The translations under genes and the position numbers were made by a program. Positions 22,600 to 33,241 of a stretch of 43,021 bases of DNA are shown in pieces. Within the stretch, counting starts at the first letter, position 1, and each line of letters starts with the position of its first letter. The notes beneath the pieces are model-generated. The model saw only the letters and a list, made by a program, of their open reading frames with translations, ran no database searches and was not told the origin of the DNA. The DNA lies in the NCBI RefSeq assembly GCF_900005765.1, contig NW_021628402.1, positions 1 through 43,021 on the forward strand. The letters are read 5' to 3'. The stretch comes from Plasmodium relictum (Eukaryota > Apicomplexa > Aconoidasida > Haemosporida > Plasmodiidae).

Positions 22600-23007
22600 A
22601 TGCATACTACGTAGTAAAAAAAAAAATGTTTATTTCTTATTTTCTTTTTTGATGACTAAAAGAAAAAAAAAATTATATAAAAATAGATATGCAAATGAAT
22701 AATGATTTTTTTTTTTCATTTTTTCTTTGGAGAAAAAGAACTTTTTAGTGAGATGTATGTTATTTGGTGAAAAATAAAAATGGGTGATAAAGAGAATAAT
22801 AATAATTGTACATGATATGTTAGGTAATAAATAATTAATAAAATTCATATTAAGTATAACTTATAGATGTTATATTTTGTAATAATTAATATTATTATAT
22901 TATAATAAGTAGAATAAGTGAGATTTTTCTATATGAAATTATCAATCTGTTGGTTCGACATATTGGCAAAGACATTGAACATTCAATTAATCAGTTGGTT
23001 ATAATGA
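22600..23007. other. AT-rich DNA with one decayed LTR end
   Basis: GGCAAAGACATTGAACATTC near 22969-22988 resembles an LTR 3' end. No gene. This is the left flank of the Gypsy element. Confidence 0.4.
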
Positions 23008-23457
23008 TAATTTATTAATTGGATATTCAAAGACTAGGATAAAAGTAATGAATATCCAAGTTAATAAAGAGCCAATTTTAGGACTCCTTTATAATTTTGT
23101 ATTATAGATTTTATTTATAATACAAAATTAATTAAATCACTAAAATTTTAAAAATCTATAAAAGTTTAAAGAAAAAATAAAAGCAACCCACTTGTTAATC
23201 TTTTTCCATTCAAAATTCTTTTTTTCAAATTCTCTTTCTTTTTCTCAAAAAAAAAAATTATAAAAAAAAAAAAAGACATAATATAATTATAACCGAGATG
23301 TGTCTAAAAAAAACAATAATTAGACACATTAAGTTGGTCAAAGTTCAAGTATCTTGACTTTTTGCATGCAATGTACTCCTAGAGAAGACATAATTACTTA
23401 AATTTTAAATAATTAAAATGCATATTAATTAAGGACAATGGATTTATTCATTGACCA
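23008..23457 (-). repeat. 3' LTR (LTR2) of the Gypsy element
   Basis: Starts TAATTTATTAATTGGATATT (TG changed to TA) and ends CATTGACCA at 23457, next to the end of the integrase region. Confidence 0.9.
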
Positions 23458-23471
23458 ACTCTCCACCACCT
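23458..23471 (-). promoter_or_regulatory. Probable polypurine tract
   Basis: Minus strand reads AGGTGGTGGAGAGT directly before the 3' LTR, where plus-strand DNA priming is expected. The purine run is broken by T residues, so the call is positional. Confidence 0.4.
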
Positions 23472-25342
23472 AGATAAAGTAAATACGTTACTTTATTTCG
23501 TTGTTCTTTATCCCACTTTACAATATCCAAACCTTTTTGTATATCTTTATATATCTTTCCACTTTTTCCTTTAACTACTATCTCAGGTATAACGTTACTT
23601 TTTCCATAAATATCAAAATGACTCTTAGGTTCTAACAGGCTAGTAGGTATAGACTTTCTTTTATCCTTGTCAACAATCTGTATTAAGTTCTCTAGCTGAT
23701 TCTCATATATTTCTCTAGTTTTATGACTTAGCAACTTAACTTTTGTTAAAGGAATCTGTATCTCTTTATCTCTATAATATATAGGTATAGCTTGTAAGAC
23801 ATTATCATTAACCTTTGTAACTCTATAAGGAAAAGACCAATAAGGTTTATATTGATAAATTCCACTGTAGTGTTCTAATTGTTTTCTTTCATAATCAGAC
23901 AGTTCATATGAAATGATATCTCCTACATTAATGTCTCTTCATATAATTTTCGTTTTCTAATCAATTTTATTTAAATCTTTATATATCTTTTTCCAACGAT
24001 CTTTTAAATGGAGAATTCTTACTTCTGATAATATTTCAGGCATTGTTCTAGAGAAGCCTGGGCATATAAAATCAATTCCAAATATAGTAAAGTATGGAGT
24101 TTCACCAATTGAACCATGAGATGTATTATTATAAATTAATATAGCATCTCTTACTATATCTTCGAAAGATACATCATCTTTTGTATATAAAGTTTTAAGT
24201 ATATAATCTAGGCTTTTATTAGAACTTTCATTTATACCATTTCTTTGTGTATAATGAGCACTAGTGTGAAACAATTTTATTTGTAACTCATTAAAAACAT
24301 AATTTTGAAATTCCTTACTCATGCACATAGAACCTCGTTCAGTAAGTATACTTTTAGGGCAACCAAAATAAGGAACCCAATTATCTTTTAACATCCTAAT
24401 GGCGTCTACAGTAGTAGGAAGCTTATCTGTTATAGTAGTCACCATAAAACATGAAAAATGATGAATTGCTACTTGTATGTAATATTCTTTTCCTTTCCAC
24501 TTTCTTGGTCCTACTATGTCTAGTGAAAGCATAACAAATAGATTCGGTTTTGATAACGATTGACTTAAATCGGGTTTAAACTTTTTATTACGCATTATTT
24601 GACAAGCTAAGCAATTTGTAACATATTCTTCAATATCTCTACTAATATTAGGCCACCAGAAATGTTTTTGAACTTTTTTAAGTGTTTTATTAGTTTCACA
24701 ATGCCCAGAAAATTTATTATTGTGAAACCAATACATTAAGTGAACTCTATATTTCTCAGGTATATATAATCTTCCTGCTTTATAATGTATAGGAAATTCA
24801 TCCTCCCATATCACATCTCTTGTTATTTCCTTTTTATCCATCTTAATAGCTTCAGCTATTTTTTGTACTGATGGCATAACATATGAATCTTCATTTTCCT
24901 CAAATGGTTTATAATACTGCAGTACCATGTAATTGGGATTTTCAATATCATCTTCTATAGATCTAGTAATCCAATCGGCTAAACTATTTTCAACCCCATC
25001 AATATGTTCAAATACTAGATTAAGTTCAGATAACCTTAATTTCCATCGATATAATTTCCCAGAGTTAATTGACTCTAATCTTGTTAAACCTTTACAGTCT
25101 GTTTTGATTAAAGTTTTGGATCCTTTTATATAATAGCCAAAAGTTCCACATGCTATTACTATAGCAAATAATTCTTTCTCTATAGTATTCCATCTTCTTT
25201 GTACATCATTCAACTTTCTAGAAGTAAGATGAATAAATTTATTAAATCCAGTCTTTTCATCTCTTTGTACTAAAACAGCATCTATAGCATAGTCAGATGC
25301 ATCTGTATAAATGAAATAATGTTTTCTAGGTTCAGGGAATGA
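23458..25342 (-). pseudogene. Gypsy pol: RNase H and integrase region
   Basis: Follows the RT after a single in-frame TGA (25343-25345). RNase H shows YTDASDYAIDAVLVQ (first Asp), EKELFAIVIAC (Glu) and IKTDCKGL (Asp). A linker follows (NSLADWITRSIEDD). The integrase zinc domain HHCC is visible as YWFHNNKFSGH and NCLACQIMRNKK. The catalytic core has LSLDIVGP (first Asp) and, in the expected place of the second Asp, LTERGSMC, so Asp is replaced by Glu; NGINESSNKSL supplies the Glu. A frame change occurs near 23.8-23.95 kb, and the last part (23444-23734 frame) ends in YLLYLGGGELVNE, overlapping the polypurine tract and LTR. In an active element this region would remove the RNA template and insert the cDNA. 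Codon use is as A/T-rich as host genes. Confidence 0.85.
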
Positions 25343-26129
25343 TCATAATGCAATTTCAGCCATATTTCTCTTAATATGTTCAAATATTTGAGAATGTTGT
25401 TCAGTCCATGCAAGCTTTTTCTTTTTAGATGTCAATGGAACTAATCTAGATGTTAATTCAGAGAAATTTCTAATATAATTTCTATAATAATTAACAGCTC
25501 CTAAAAAAGATCTTAATTTCTTCTTCGTTTTTGGTCTTGTAGCTTCCATGATAGTATTTATTCTGTCTGGTGAAGGTTTTATCCCTTGGTAATCGATTAT
25601 TTGTCCTAAATAGGTTATAGAAGTTTTAAAAAATTCACATTTTTCTACACTTATTCCTAAATTATTCTCAATAAGCAATGCAATTACTTTCTTCCATAAT
25701 CTAAAATGTTCAAAAATTGTTTTCGTTAATATGATAATGTCATCAATATATACAACTATACATTTTTCTCGAATTAAATCCATAAAAATATTTTCCATTA
25801 TCCTTTGAAATTGTGTAGGAATAGTTTTCAAACCAAAAGGTCATACATTAAAAACAAATGTTCCACTTTGAGGTACTATAAAATCAGTGTAAGGCTTACT
25901 ATCCTCATCTAATGCTATATTCCAAAATCCATTTTTAAGATCTATCTTAGAAAACCATTTAGCTCCATAAAATATTTGAAATATACGTTTCATATGTGGT
26001 ATCGTATACACATCATCTATTATAAATTTGTCTAGATAACGATAATATATAGTAACTCTAAAATCTTCATCTCTCTTTTTAACTAATACTATTGGTGTAG
26101 CTTAAGTTGTATAATCAACTTTAGTTATT
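25343..26129 (-). pseudogene. Gypsy pol: reverse transcriptase core
   Basis: Contains, in order, TPIVLVKKRDEDFRVTIYY, then FSKIDLKNGFWNIAL (block A with a catalytic Asp), PFGLKTIPTQFQRIMENIF (block B) and YIDDIIIL (block C, the double Asp of the active site), then KCEFFKTSITYLGQII and the thumb region ending EHIKRNMAEIAL. Two stops interrupt it: TAA near 26102-26104 and TGA at 25841-25843, immediately before PFGL. The N-terminal portion of the same RT lies on the far side of the LTR1 insertion (27317 onward), and the TTATT duplication shows the two halves were once continuous. Confidence 0.9.
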
Positions 26130-27316
26130 TGATTTATTAATTGGGCGTTTAATGACTTTGCTAGAGTATTAAACAAACAAATTAATAAAGAGCATTTATG
26201 ACTGAGTAAAATTTTATTACTCTTTTAATAGCCTTATTAACTGTTATAAATGAGTTTTTAATTATAAAGAATTACTTATTCTTTTAATTAAAAACATGCA
26301 TGCAAACTATAACAATTAATAAAGTCAAATCTTTATATTATTCAATGTTATTTCATTATATAACATTGATTATAACAAAACATTATTAATTTTATCTTTT
26401 TAATTATATAAAAGATAATTAAATTTTTATTTACTAAAAATTTTCCACCAAAAAAAAAAAAATTATTTTTTTTTTTTTTTTAAATATTTAAAAAAACAAA
26501 AATAAACAAACACAAAAAAAAATATATACATATTTTTTTTTTTTTTATTAGTGTCAGTACATATTAGTTTGTACATACACATACACTAAACTATCTTAGT
26601 GTACTACAAAATTTATAATATCCTTTGTTACTGATTTATTAATTGCCCGTTTAATGACTTTACTAGAGTATTAAGCAAACAAATTAATAAAGAGCATGTA
26701 TAACTAAGTATACGTTTATGTATATATATTCGTTTTTATTATATATATATATACTGTTTTCTTATGATGCATAATATTTAATTGAAGTTAAATTTTACTG
26801 CATCTTTTAATAAACCTATTAACCGCTATAAATGAGTTTTTATTTACAAAGAATTAATATCTTCTTTTAATTAAAAACATACAAACAATTTATAACAATT
26901 TATTAAGTCAAAATTTTATGATATTCAATGTTATTTCAAGATTTACATTGAATAATACATAAACATTTCTCTTATCTCTTAAGTTTTAATAAGTTAACAT
27001 TTCTCTCTTTTAATTTTTATTTACACTAAAAATTAAAACATATTATAACATAACATAACATAACATAACTTTCAAAAAAAACTTTTCCCCCCAAAAAAAA
27101 AAATTAATTTTTTTTTTTTTTTTTTTTTTATAAGACTAGCATCAGTACATGGCTATCTTGTACGTATAGAACTAGCAACTAGCTTAGCATACTACAAAAG
27201 GTTAATAATACCTTTTATTAACCAGTTACTCAGTCAGTGCATGGGTACTTGTATATACACGTATAGTAACCTAGCATATTGTACTGAAAAAGGTTAATAA
27301 TAGCTTTTATTAACCA
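26130..27316 (-). repeat. LTR1 subtype b in the RT gene, TSD TTATT
   Basis: Ends TGATTTATTAATTGGGCG (26130) and TTTTATTAACCA (27316), flanked by TTATT at 26125-26129 and 27317-27321. It is interrupted by a second LTR1 at 26632-27224. Confidence 0.95.
26632..27224 (-). repeat. LTR1 subtype a inside LTR1b, TSD GTTAC
   Basis: Complete 593-bp copy from TGATTTATTAATTGCCCG to TTTTATTAACCA, with GTTAC at 26627-26631 and 27225-27229. This is the third level of nesting. It includes a short (CATAA)n tract near 27046-27067. Confidence 0.95.
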
Positions 27317-28261
27317 TTATTACACCTAATTGTAACATTTCATCAATTTTTTTATGTAATTTAGCCAACATTTCTTCACTCAATGGTCTTAGTCTGAATC
27401 TTTTTGGTTTTCTTTTTACATCAATTGAGATTTTATATTTACTGGTAGTTCCTAAAATTTTATTTCTCCATAATACTGACATAGACTCAAGTTTTCTATG
27501 TAATTTATCCTTATGTTCCTTTGAAATTAAATCAGTCTCATCAATTAAACATTGAATAATAACTTGGTCAGTATCTCTAGTCTTTTCAGTCTGTTCCATA
27601 TTTACTCTCATAATATAATTAACAACATTTTTCTGTTCTGTAATACAAAATCCTAAATCATACATAGCGTCAGAGCTTATCAATATAAGAGGTTTCTCTG
27701 ATGGTACTATTGCAAATTTCACTTTGTCTTGTCTTCTAGTAGATTGTGCCTCTATTATGACTTCTTCAGACATTTTATCCTTTGATTTACCCGCTACTCC
27801 ATTAACTTTAAAAGAATGAGCATTAGGATCAAATTTTATTTCCTATTTATTAGCCATATCTTCAGACATTATACATAAATCAACTCCGGAGTGAAGTAAT
27901 ACTTCTATAATTTTCCCATTTATCTTAACAATTTTATTACGCTTTTTATTATGTTCTTTACGACCTTCATCACTTTGAACTATATTTACAGACATATCTT
28001 TCTCTTCTCTTTCTCCTTCTGAATCATCTTCTTTGTCGTCCTCTTCCTTTTCAGAATTTTCCAAACTCAACTTATTAATTCTATTTTTCTTCTTAAAAAG
28101 TTTTTCTTCTTCATTGCATAATTTATCTCTATGATATTTTTCTCTAGCTCTTTCTCTTTGCTTAGTACGCTCGGCTGATAACTTTTCTAAATATTTCTTA
28201 AGCATATCTATTTTCTTCAAATCAGTTTCATTTTTAAAAAGATTGAAGACAAGATCATATT
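27317..28261 (-). pseudogene. Gypsy protease and RT N-terminal linker
   Basis: The upstream part has a long charged linker (KQRERAREKYHRDKLCNEEE and an acidic run) leading to KIVKINGKIIEVLLHSGVD, the aspartic protease strand. The catalytic DSG is HSG here, so activity is lost. After a stop at 27843 and a short gap in another frame, MSEEVIIEAQSTRRQDKVK starts the next open stretch, carrying the second half of the protease (LILISSDAMYDLGF) and the RT entry region (RFRLRPLSEEMLAKLHKKID, then QLGVIMVN). It is cut at 27317 by LTR1. The ILISSDAMYDLGF strand matches the hydrophobic C-terminal half of retropepsins. Confidence 0.8.
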
Positions 28262-29097
28262 TTATGACAATTATCACATCTCTTTTTACGATGTTCATAA
28301 TCTCTCTTTAAATGACCAGTTTCACCACAACATTAACACTTATTATGCTTTCTATTTGAAATTTTTCTATATTCAGTCCCATGTCCACGTTTTAATACAA
28401 ATACATCAATTCCCTGTTTCATCCTTAAATTATATTCAGGAGTTTTTATATCCAATGCAGAATATATAGCTTCTTTAAGAGTCATATTCTTAGGTATATT
28501 TTGAGGTATCAACATTAAATAATTCTAAGGGACACGTAATCTAAAATATTCCCACAAATAATTTGCGGAAAAACAATTTATCTCTTTGAAACATAAACAA
28601 ATATTAGAGTATATCATGCAGTCTTTGATAAATGAATCTACTGCATCTTTTATACTTAATTATCGATTAGATGTACAGAATTTTTTTAATTGAGCTATCA
28701 GAATGTCATTATCTTTAAATATGTATCGAGCTAGTTTAATCTTCAGCTCTAACATACTATTTACTTCAACATTGGTAATTAATTCATAAAAGTTTTGTAA
28801 ATGAGTTCTTGATAATAATGATTCCAATATCATACATACTTGAATTTTAGTTAACTCCAATATTTTTACTCTTCCTTCAAACTTTTCAAATCAAATAATG
28901 TAGTTCTCTAAATTCTCCTCATCCAGTTTTTCCATTCCTTCTACTAAATTAACTTTAGAAAAATCCTGATTTGAAGTTTCTTCAAAAACATAAGATCTGC
29001 TAAAACCTGTAATTTGATCAAGTAACTCCAAACCAAACTTTTTAATATCTTCTTCCATAGTTGAAGATAAAAAAAAATATTTTTTTTTTTCAAACAA
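28262..29097 (-). pseudogene. Gypsy gag with CCHC zinc knuckle, broken
   Basis: Minus-strand frames in order: start near 29097 (or the Met at MEEDIKKFGLELL), a helical capsid-like stretch (ILESLLSRTHLQNFYELI; ELKIKLARYIFKDNDILIAQ), then SANYLWEYFRLRVP, PQNIPKNMTLKEAIYSALDI, a basic linker and the zinc-knuckle region CCGETGHLKRDYEHRKKRC. At least three stops and one frameshift split it. The knuckle has lost its last Cys (Tyr) and carries a stop between its first cysteines; the second knuckle is degraded. The homologous gag at 30.0-32.1 kb keeps both knuckles. The product would be the nucleocapsid/capsid precursor of virus-like particles. Confidence 0.8.
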
Positions 29098-29116
29098 AAA
29101 AATTTTTTCCGTGGGC

Positions 29117-29139
29117 TTCGAATCCTGCTTTGGATACCA
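29117..29139 (-). other. Primer-binding site (tRNA 3' end complement)
   Basis: On the plus strand TTCGAATCCTGC then TTTGGATACCA reads as the T loop, T stem, acceptor strand and CCA of a tRNA. On the element strand it lies 2 nt (AT) after the 5' LTR. Similarity stops after 23 nt, as expected for a normal PBS. The tRNA differs from the serine-like one at 21830. Isotype not assigned. Confidence 0.85.
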
Positions 29140-29141
29140 AT

Positions 29142-29586
29142 TGATTTATTAATTGGATATTCAAAGACTAGGATAAAAGTAATGAATATCCAAGTTAATA
29201 AAGAGCGAATTTTAGGACTCCTTTATAATTTTGTATTATAGATTTTATTTATAATACAAAATTAATTAAATCACTAAAAAAAAAATTTTTAAATCTATAA
29301 AAGTTAAAAAAAATAAAAGCAACCCACTTATTAATCTTTTCCATTCAAAATTCTTTTTTTTTTTTTTTAAAAAAAAATAAAGAAAAATAAAAGAAAAAAA
29401 AAAAAAGACATAATATAATTATAACCGAGATGTGCCTAAAAAAAAACAATAATTAGACACACTAAGTTGGTCAAAGTTCTAGTACCTTGACTTTTTGCAT
29501 GCAATGTATTCCTAGAGAAGACATAATTAAATTTTAAATAATTAAAATGCATATTAATTAAGGGCAATGGATTTATTCATTGACCA
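29142..29586 (-). repeat. 5' LTR (LTR2) of the Gypsy element
   Basis: TGATTTATTAATTGGATATT to TTCATTGACCA, 445 bp. It contains the 19-bp terminal stem (29145-29203) and a 15-bp perfect stem TAATTTTGTATTATA / TATAATACAAAATTA (29226-29264). Confidence 0.95.
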
Positions 29587-30025
29587 TTTTTGCATATCTT
29601 TTTAATTAAAAAAAAAAAATTAAATTATTTTTTATTATTGTCGGTAGACGTTTGTTTGAATTAAAAAGAGAATTAGTTTTTACCTACATGATAACAGATG
29701 AAAAAGTAGAATGTTTATGTTATATTCAATGTGTATATTTTGAAATTTAGTTATTTGTTATAAAGTTTATGTGCGTGTTTTAAATTAAAAGAATATACTT
29801 ATTCTTTGTAAATAAAAGCATATTTATAAAAATAAACATATATCTGTTAAACAATACAGAATAATTTAATGTATAATATAAATACTATACCTTATAAAAT
29901 GCCAATATATATATAATAAAAATAAGTATATATATATATAAACGCATATTTAGTTATACATGTTCTTTATTAATCTGTTTGTTCAATACTCTAGCAGAGT
30001 TTTTGAGCAGACAACTAATAAGTCA
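29587..30025 (+). repeat. LTR1, missing its 5' end
   Basis: Starts within the CATCTTTGTAATTAAAA-type segment, includes GAATATACTTATTCTTTG and a long (TA)n, and ends ACAACTAATAAGTCA. Its 5' quarter is not found on the far side of the Gypsy element. Confidence 0.8.
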
Positions 30026-30745
30026 ATAAGTCAAGTTCTATGTTTAATTTTTTTGCAGTGTAAGTTGATATAGTACTTACATCTGCTCCTATATCAAGTA
30101 AAATATCTACTTATTTTCCATTAATTTCAGCTAATTGTTTTCTATACATCTCACAATTTTGACTATCTTTATAAAATTCAATTATATTAATAGTGGATGT
30201 ATCTCTTGATTTTTCTAAATAGTCATTGTTTTCATACTTTTTTTATGATTCGTCTTATTTACTCATTCTATGAACCCTATTTTTTTTTCTAGTAAAATCT
30301 CCATTACTTTACTTAACTTTTTTTTCTTTATACCATTATTTTGTTCTTTCCTTTTATTTTGTAATATATTCCATTTATTTATCAATATTTTTTTTGTATT
30401 TAACTAATTATCTGTGGATTACTCTTGTTTTAAAAAATTTTAACATCTATATAGTATCTTTTATTTGTTATTATTCCTTTTACTTTATATTCATCATCTT
30501 TCAATATTCGATTTTTGCATACTTTTGTTAAGTGCCCTATAATGTTACAATTTCCACATCTTCTTTTACGGTGTATACAATACTTCTTTAAATGGCTTTG
30601 TTCTCTACAATAGTAACATTTAATATACTCTTTATTCTTAATTCTATTGGATCCCTCAATATCCCCCTGTTTTAGGGCATATACTTCAACTCCTGGTTTT
30701 AACATTTTAGTATTCACCTTATTTTCTAATTCCAACGTAAAGGAT

Positions 30746-31335
30746 TGGTTAATAAAAGCTATTATTAACCTTTTTCAGTACAATATGCTAGGTTACTGTA
30801 CGTGTATGTACAAGTACCCATGCACTGACTAACAGAGGATACTATAATGGTTGTAGTACACTAAACTAGTTTGTGTATGTGTATCTACAAACTTATTGTG
30901 TACTAACGCTGATAAAAAAAAAAAATATATATATATATAATACATATTTTTTTTTGTGTTTGTTTATTTTTGTTTTTTGAAATATTTAAAAAAAAAAAAA
31001 ATTATTTTTTTTTTTTTTTGGGTAGAAAATCTTTAGTAAATAAAAATTTATCTTTTATAAAAATAAAAGATAAATTAATAATGTTTTTGTTATAATCAGT
31101 GTATATTTTGAAATAACATTGAATAACATAAAGTTTTGACTTTATTAATTGTTATAGTTTTTATGTATGTTTTTAATTAAAAGAATAAGTAATTCTTTGT
31201 AAATAAAAACTCATTTATAACAGTTAATAAGGCTATTAAAAGAGGTAATAAAATTTAACTCTGTCATAAATGCTCTTTATTAATTTGCTTGTTTAATACT
31301 CTAGCAAAGTCATTAAACGCCCAATTAATAAATCA
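30746..31335 (+). repeat. Solo LTR1 subtype b in gag, TSD AGGAT
   Basis: 590 bp from TGGTTAATAAAAGCTATT to CCAATTAATAAATCA, with AGGAT at 30741-30745 and 31336-31340. Two 5' modules are present (CAGTACAATATGC... and TAGTACACTAAAC...). Confidence 0.95.
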
Positions 31336-31385
31336 AGGATATAGTTTCCATTAATGACATGTCTTTTGGTAAATTACTATGTATT

Positions 31386-32019
31386 TGGTTTATTAATTGC
31401 CCGTTTAATGACTTTGCTAGAGTATTAAACAAACAAATTAATAAAGAGCATGTATAACTAAGTATACGTTTATACATATATATATATATATATATATATA
31501 TTCGTTTTTATTATATATATATATGGTTTTCTTATAATGCATAATATTTAACCTGAGTTAAATTTTACTGCATCTTTTAATAGATTTATTAATTGTTATA
31601 AATGAGTTTTTATTTACAAAGAATTACTTATTTTTTTAATTAAAAACATACAGACGAACTATAACAATTGACAAGGTCAAAACTTTATATTATTCAATGT
31701 TATTTCAAAAATATACATTGAATATAACATAAACATGATTCTTTTATCTCTTAAGTTATAATAAATAAAAAGTTAATTCTTTATTTAATTTTTAAAACAC
31801 AAACGTCAAAAAAAACAAAAAAAAAAACAATTTAATTTTTTATTTTTTTTTATTAATTACAAAGATGTATATATATATAAAAATAAACAAACAAAAAAAA
31901 AAATAACTTTATTTATTTTTTTTTTTTAACTAGCGTCAGTGCATGGCTAACTTGTACATACATGACTAGTAAACTAGCTTATTGTACTACAAAAGGTTAA
32001 TAACATATTTTATTAACCA
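31386..32019 (-). repeat. Solo LTR1 subtype a in gag, TSD GTATT
   Basis: From TGGTTTATTAATTGCCCG to TTTTATTAACCA, with GTATT at 31381-31385 and 32020-32024. Long (TA)n near 31470. It lies only 50 bp from the previous solo LTR and in the opposite orientation. Confidence 0.95.
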
Positions 32020-33241
32020 GTATTGCAGTTAAATACTTCTCTGGGATATGAAGCCTAAAGATTTTCCATATATCCTTCGAGGAGAAACAATTACCTTCTG
32101 CCTTATGAAAAATAAATCTGTGATATTATAGAAAAATAATGAAAAATAAAATCAAGAAAATATTCACAATTTGATAGGCAAATCTGACTTAATTGAACAA
32201 AAAGAAAAAGACGAACTGAGAAATTTTTTAGAAAAAAATAGTAACTTGTGGGAAAATAAAGAGATCTACAAATAAATATAAAGTTTCTATCAAAGTACAA
32301 GGAAAACCTCGTCGCATTAACCCTAGACCGTTAATTGAAAAGAATTTAGCCACTTTAATCAAAAAATAGACGAAATGATACAATTAAAGGTTATAAATAA
32401 GGTTGTTAATTCAGAATGGATACCACATATTGTTATGATTCAGAAAAAGGACGATATAATACCTATAGACTAATGGTACTTAAACAAATTCTTATTGGAT
32501 GATTTATACGTGATTCCTCACATGAAGCAAATATTTCAAACATTTCATGGTACTACATTGTTCTCTAAAATCAACTTCAAAAATGGCTTTTGGAACATTG
32601 CCTTGGAAGAAAGTTAGTAGAAAATATACAGGTTTCATAGTTCTAAAGAGAGGAAATTTTGTATTCAATGTATTATCTTTTGGACTAAAAACAAGTTTAA
32701 CACAGTTTCAAAGGATAATGGAAAATATATTTATGAAACTAATTCAGGGGAATTACGTAGTAGTATACATTGATGACATCATCATTTTGACTAAAACGAT
32801 TTCTGAACATTATAAAATATTGAAAAAGGTATACAAAATACTTTTTGATAATGACTTAAGTATAAAAGAATATAAATTCAAACTATTTAAAACGTCTATA
32901 ACATATTTAGGACAAATCATAGATCATAAAAAAATAATGCCTTCCATAGCAAAATTAGGGCAATTATAAGAGCCAAACAACCTGAATCTAATAAACAATT
33001 AAGATCATTTCTAGGAGCTTCAAATTATTATAGAAATTATATTAGAAGTTTCTCGGAATGGATTTCAAAATTAATCTCATTGCTAACTAAAAAGATAAAG
33101 TTTATTTGGATTGAATAGCACTTGCAAGCATTTGAACAAATCAAGGAAAAAATGGCTGAAATAACCTATCTTTCATTCTCTAAGCTAGAAAAACCGTATA
33201 CTATTTATACGGACGCATCATATTACGCTATAGGAGTTGTA

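Larger units (their letters stand above)
23008..29586 (-). mobile_element. Ty3/Gypsy-type retrotransposon with both LTRs, inactivated
   Basis: Both ends are LTR2 in the same orientation (29142-29586 as 5' LTR, 23008-23457 as 3' LTR). Between them, on the minus strand, lie a tRNA-primer binding site, gag with a zinc knuckle, aspartic protease, reverse transcriptase, RNase H and integrase. RT before integrase places it in Ty3/Gypsy. Without the 1.19-kb LTR1 insertion at 26130-27316 the internal part is about 4.5 kb. Stops, frameshifts and altered catalytic residues make it non-functional as read. The two LTRs differ at roughly 10 positions by eye plus A/T tract lengths, so insertion was fairly recent. 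No TSD is seen (AATGA against TTTTT). Confidence 0.9.
30026..32100 (-). pseudogene. Second Gypsy copy: gag to protease, interrupted by two LTR1s
   Basis: Read on the minus strand from 32100 down: gag capsid end (KDIWKIFRLHIPEKYL), LTR1 at 31386-32019, 45 bp of gag (SNLPKDMSLMETIS), LTR1 at 30746-31335, then gag continues in frame (TLELENKVNTKMLKPGVE) to two intact zinc knuckles, CYYCREQSHLKKYC and CGNCNIIGHLTKVC. Removing each LTR plus one TSD copy restores the reading frame. Near 30060-30125 the protease reads LLDIGADVSTIS, with Ser of DSG replaced by Ile. Several stops lie between the knuckles and protease. Its gag differs substantially from the 28.3-29.1 kb copy, so it represents another subfamily. 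Orientation is opposite to the pol that follows at 32.1 kb. Confidence 0.8.

Noticed and set aside
24933-25133. 66-residue plus-strand frame
   Set aside because: Antisense to the RNase H/linker region of the Gypsy pol.
26627-27229. A CRISPR-like or tandem array of repeats
   Set aside because: The repeats are whole nested LTRs with TSDs, not short regularly spaced units.
30647-30832. 61-residue plus-strand frame
   Set aside because: Spans antisense gag and the LTR1 5' module; no independent support.
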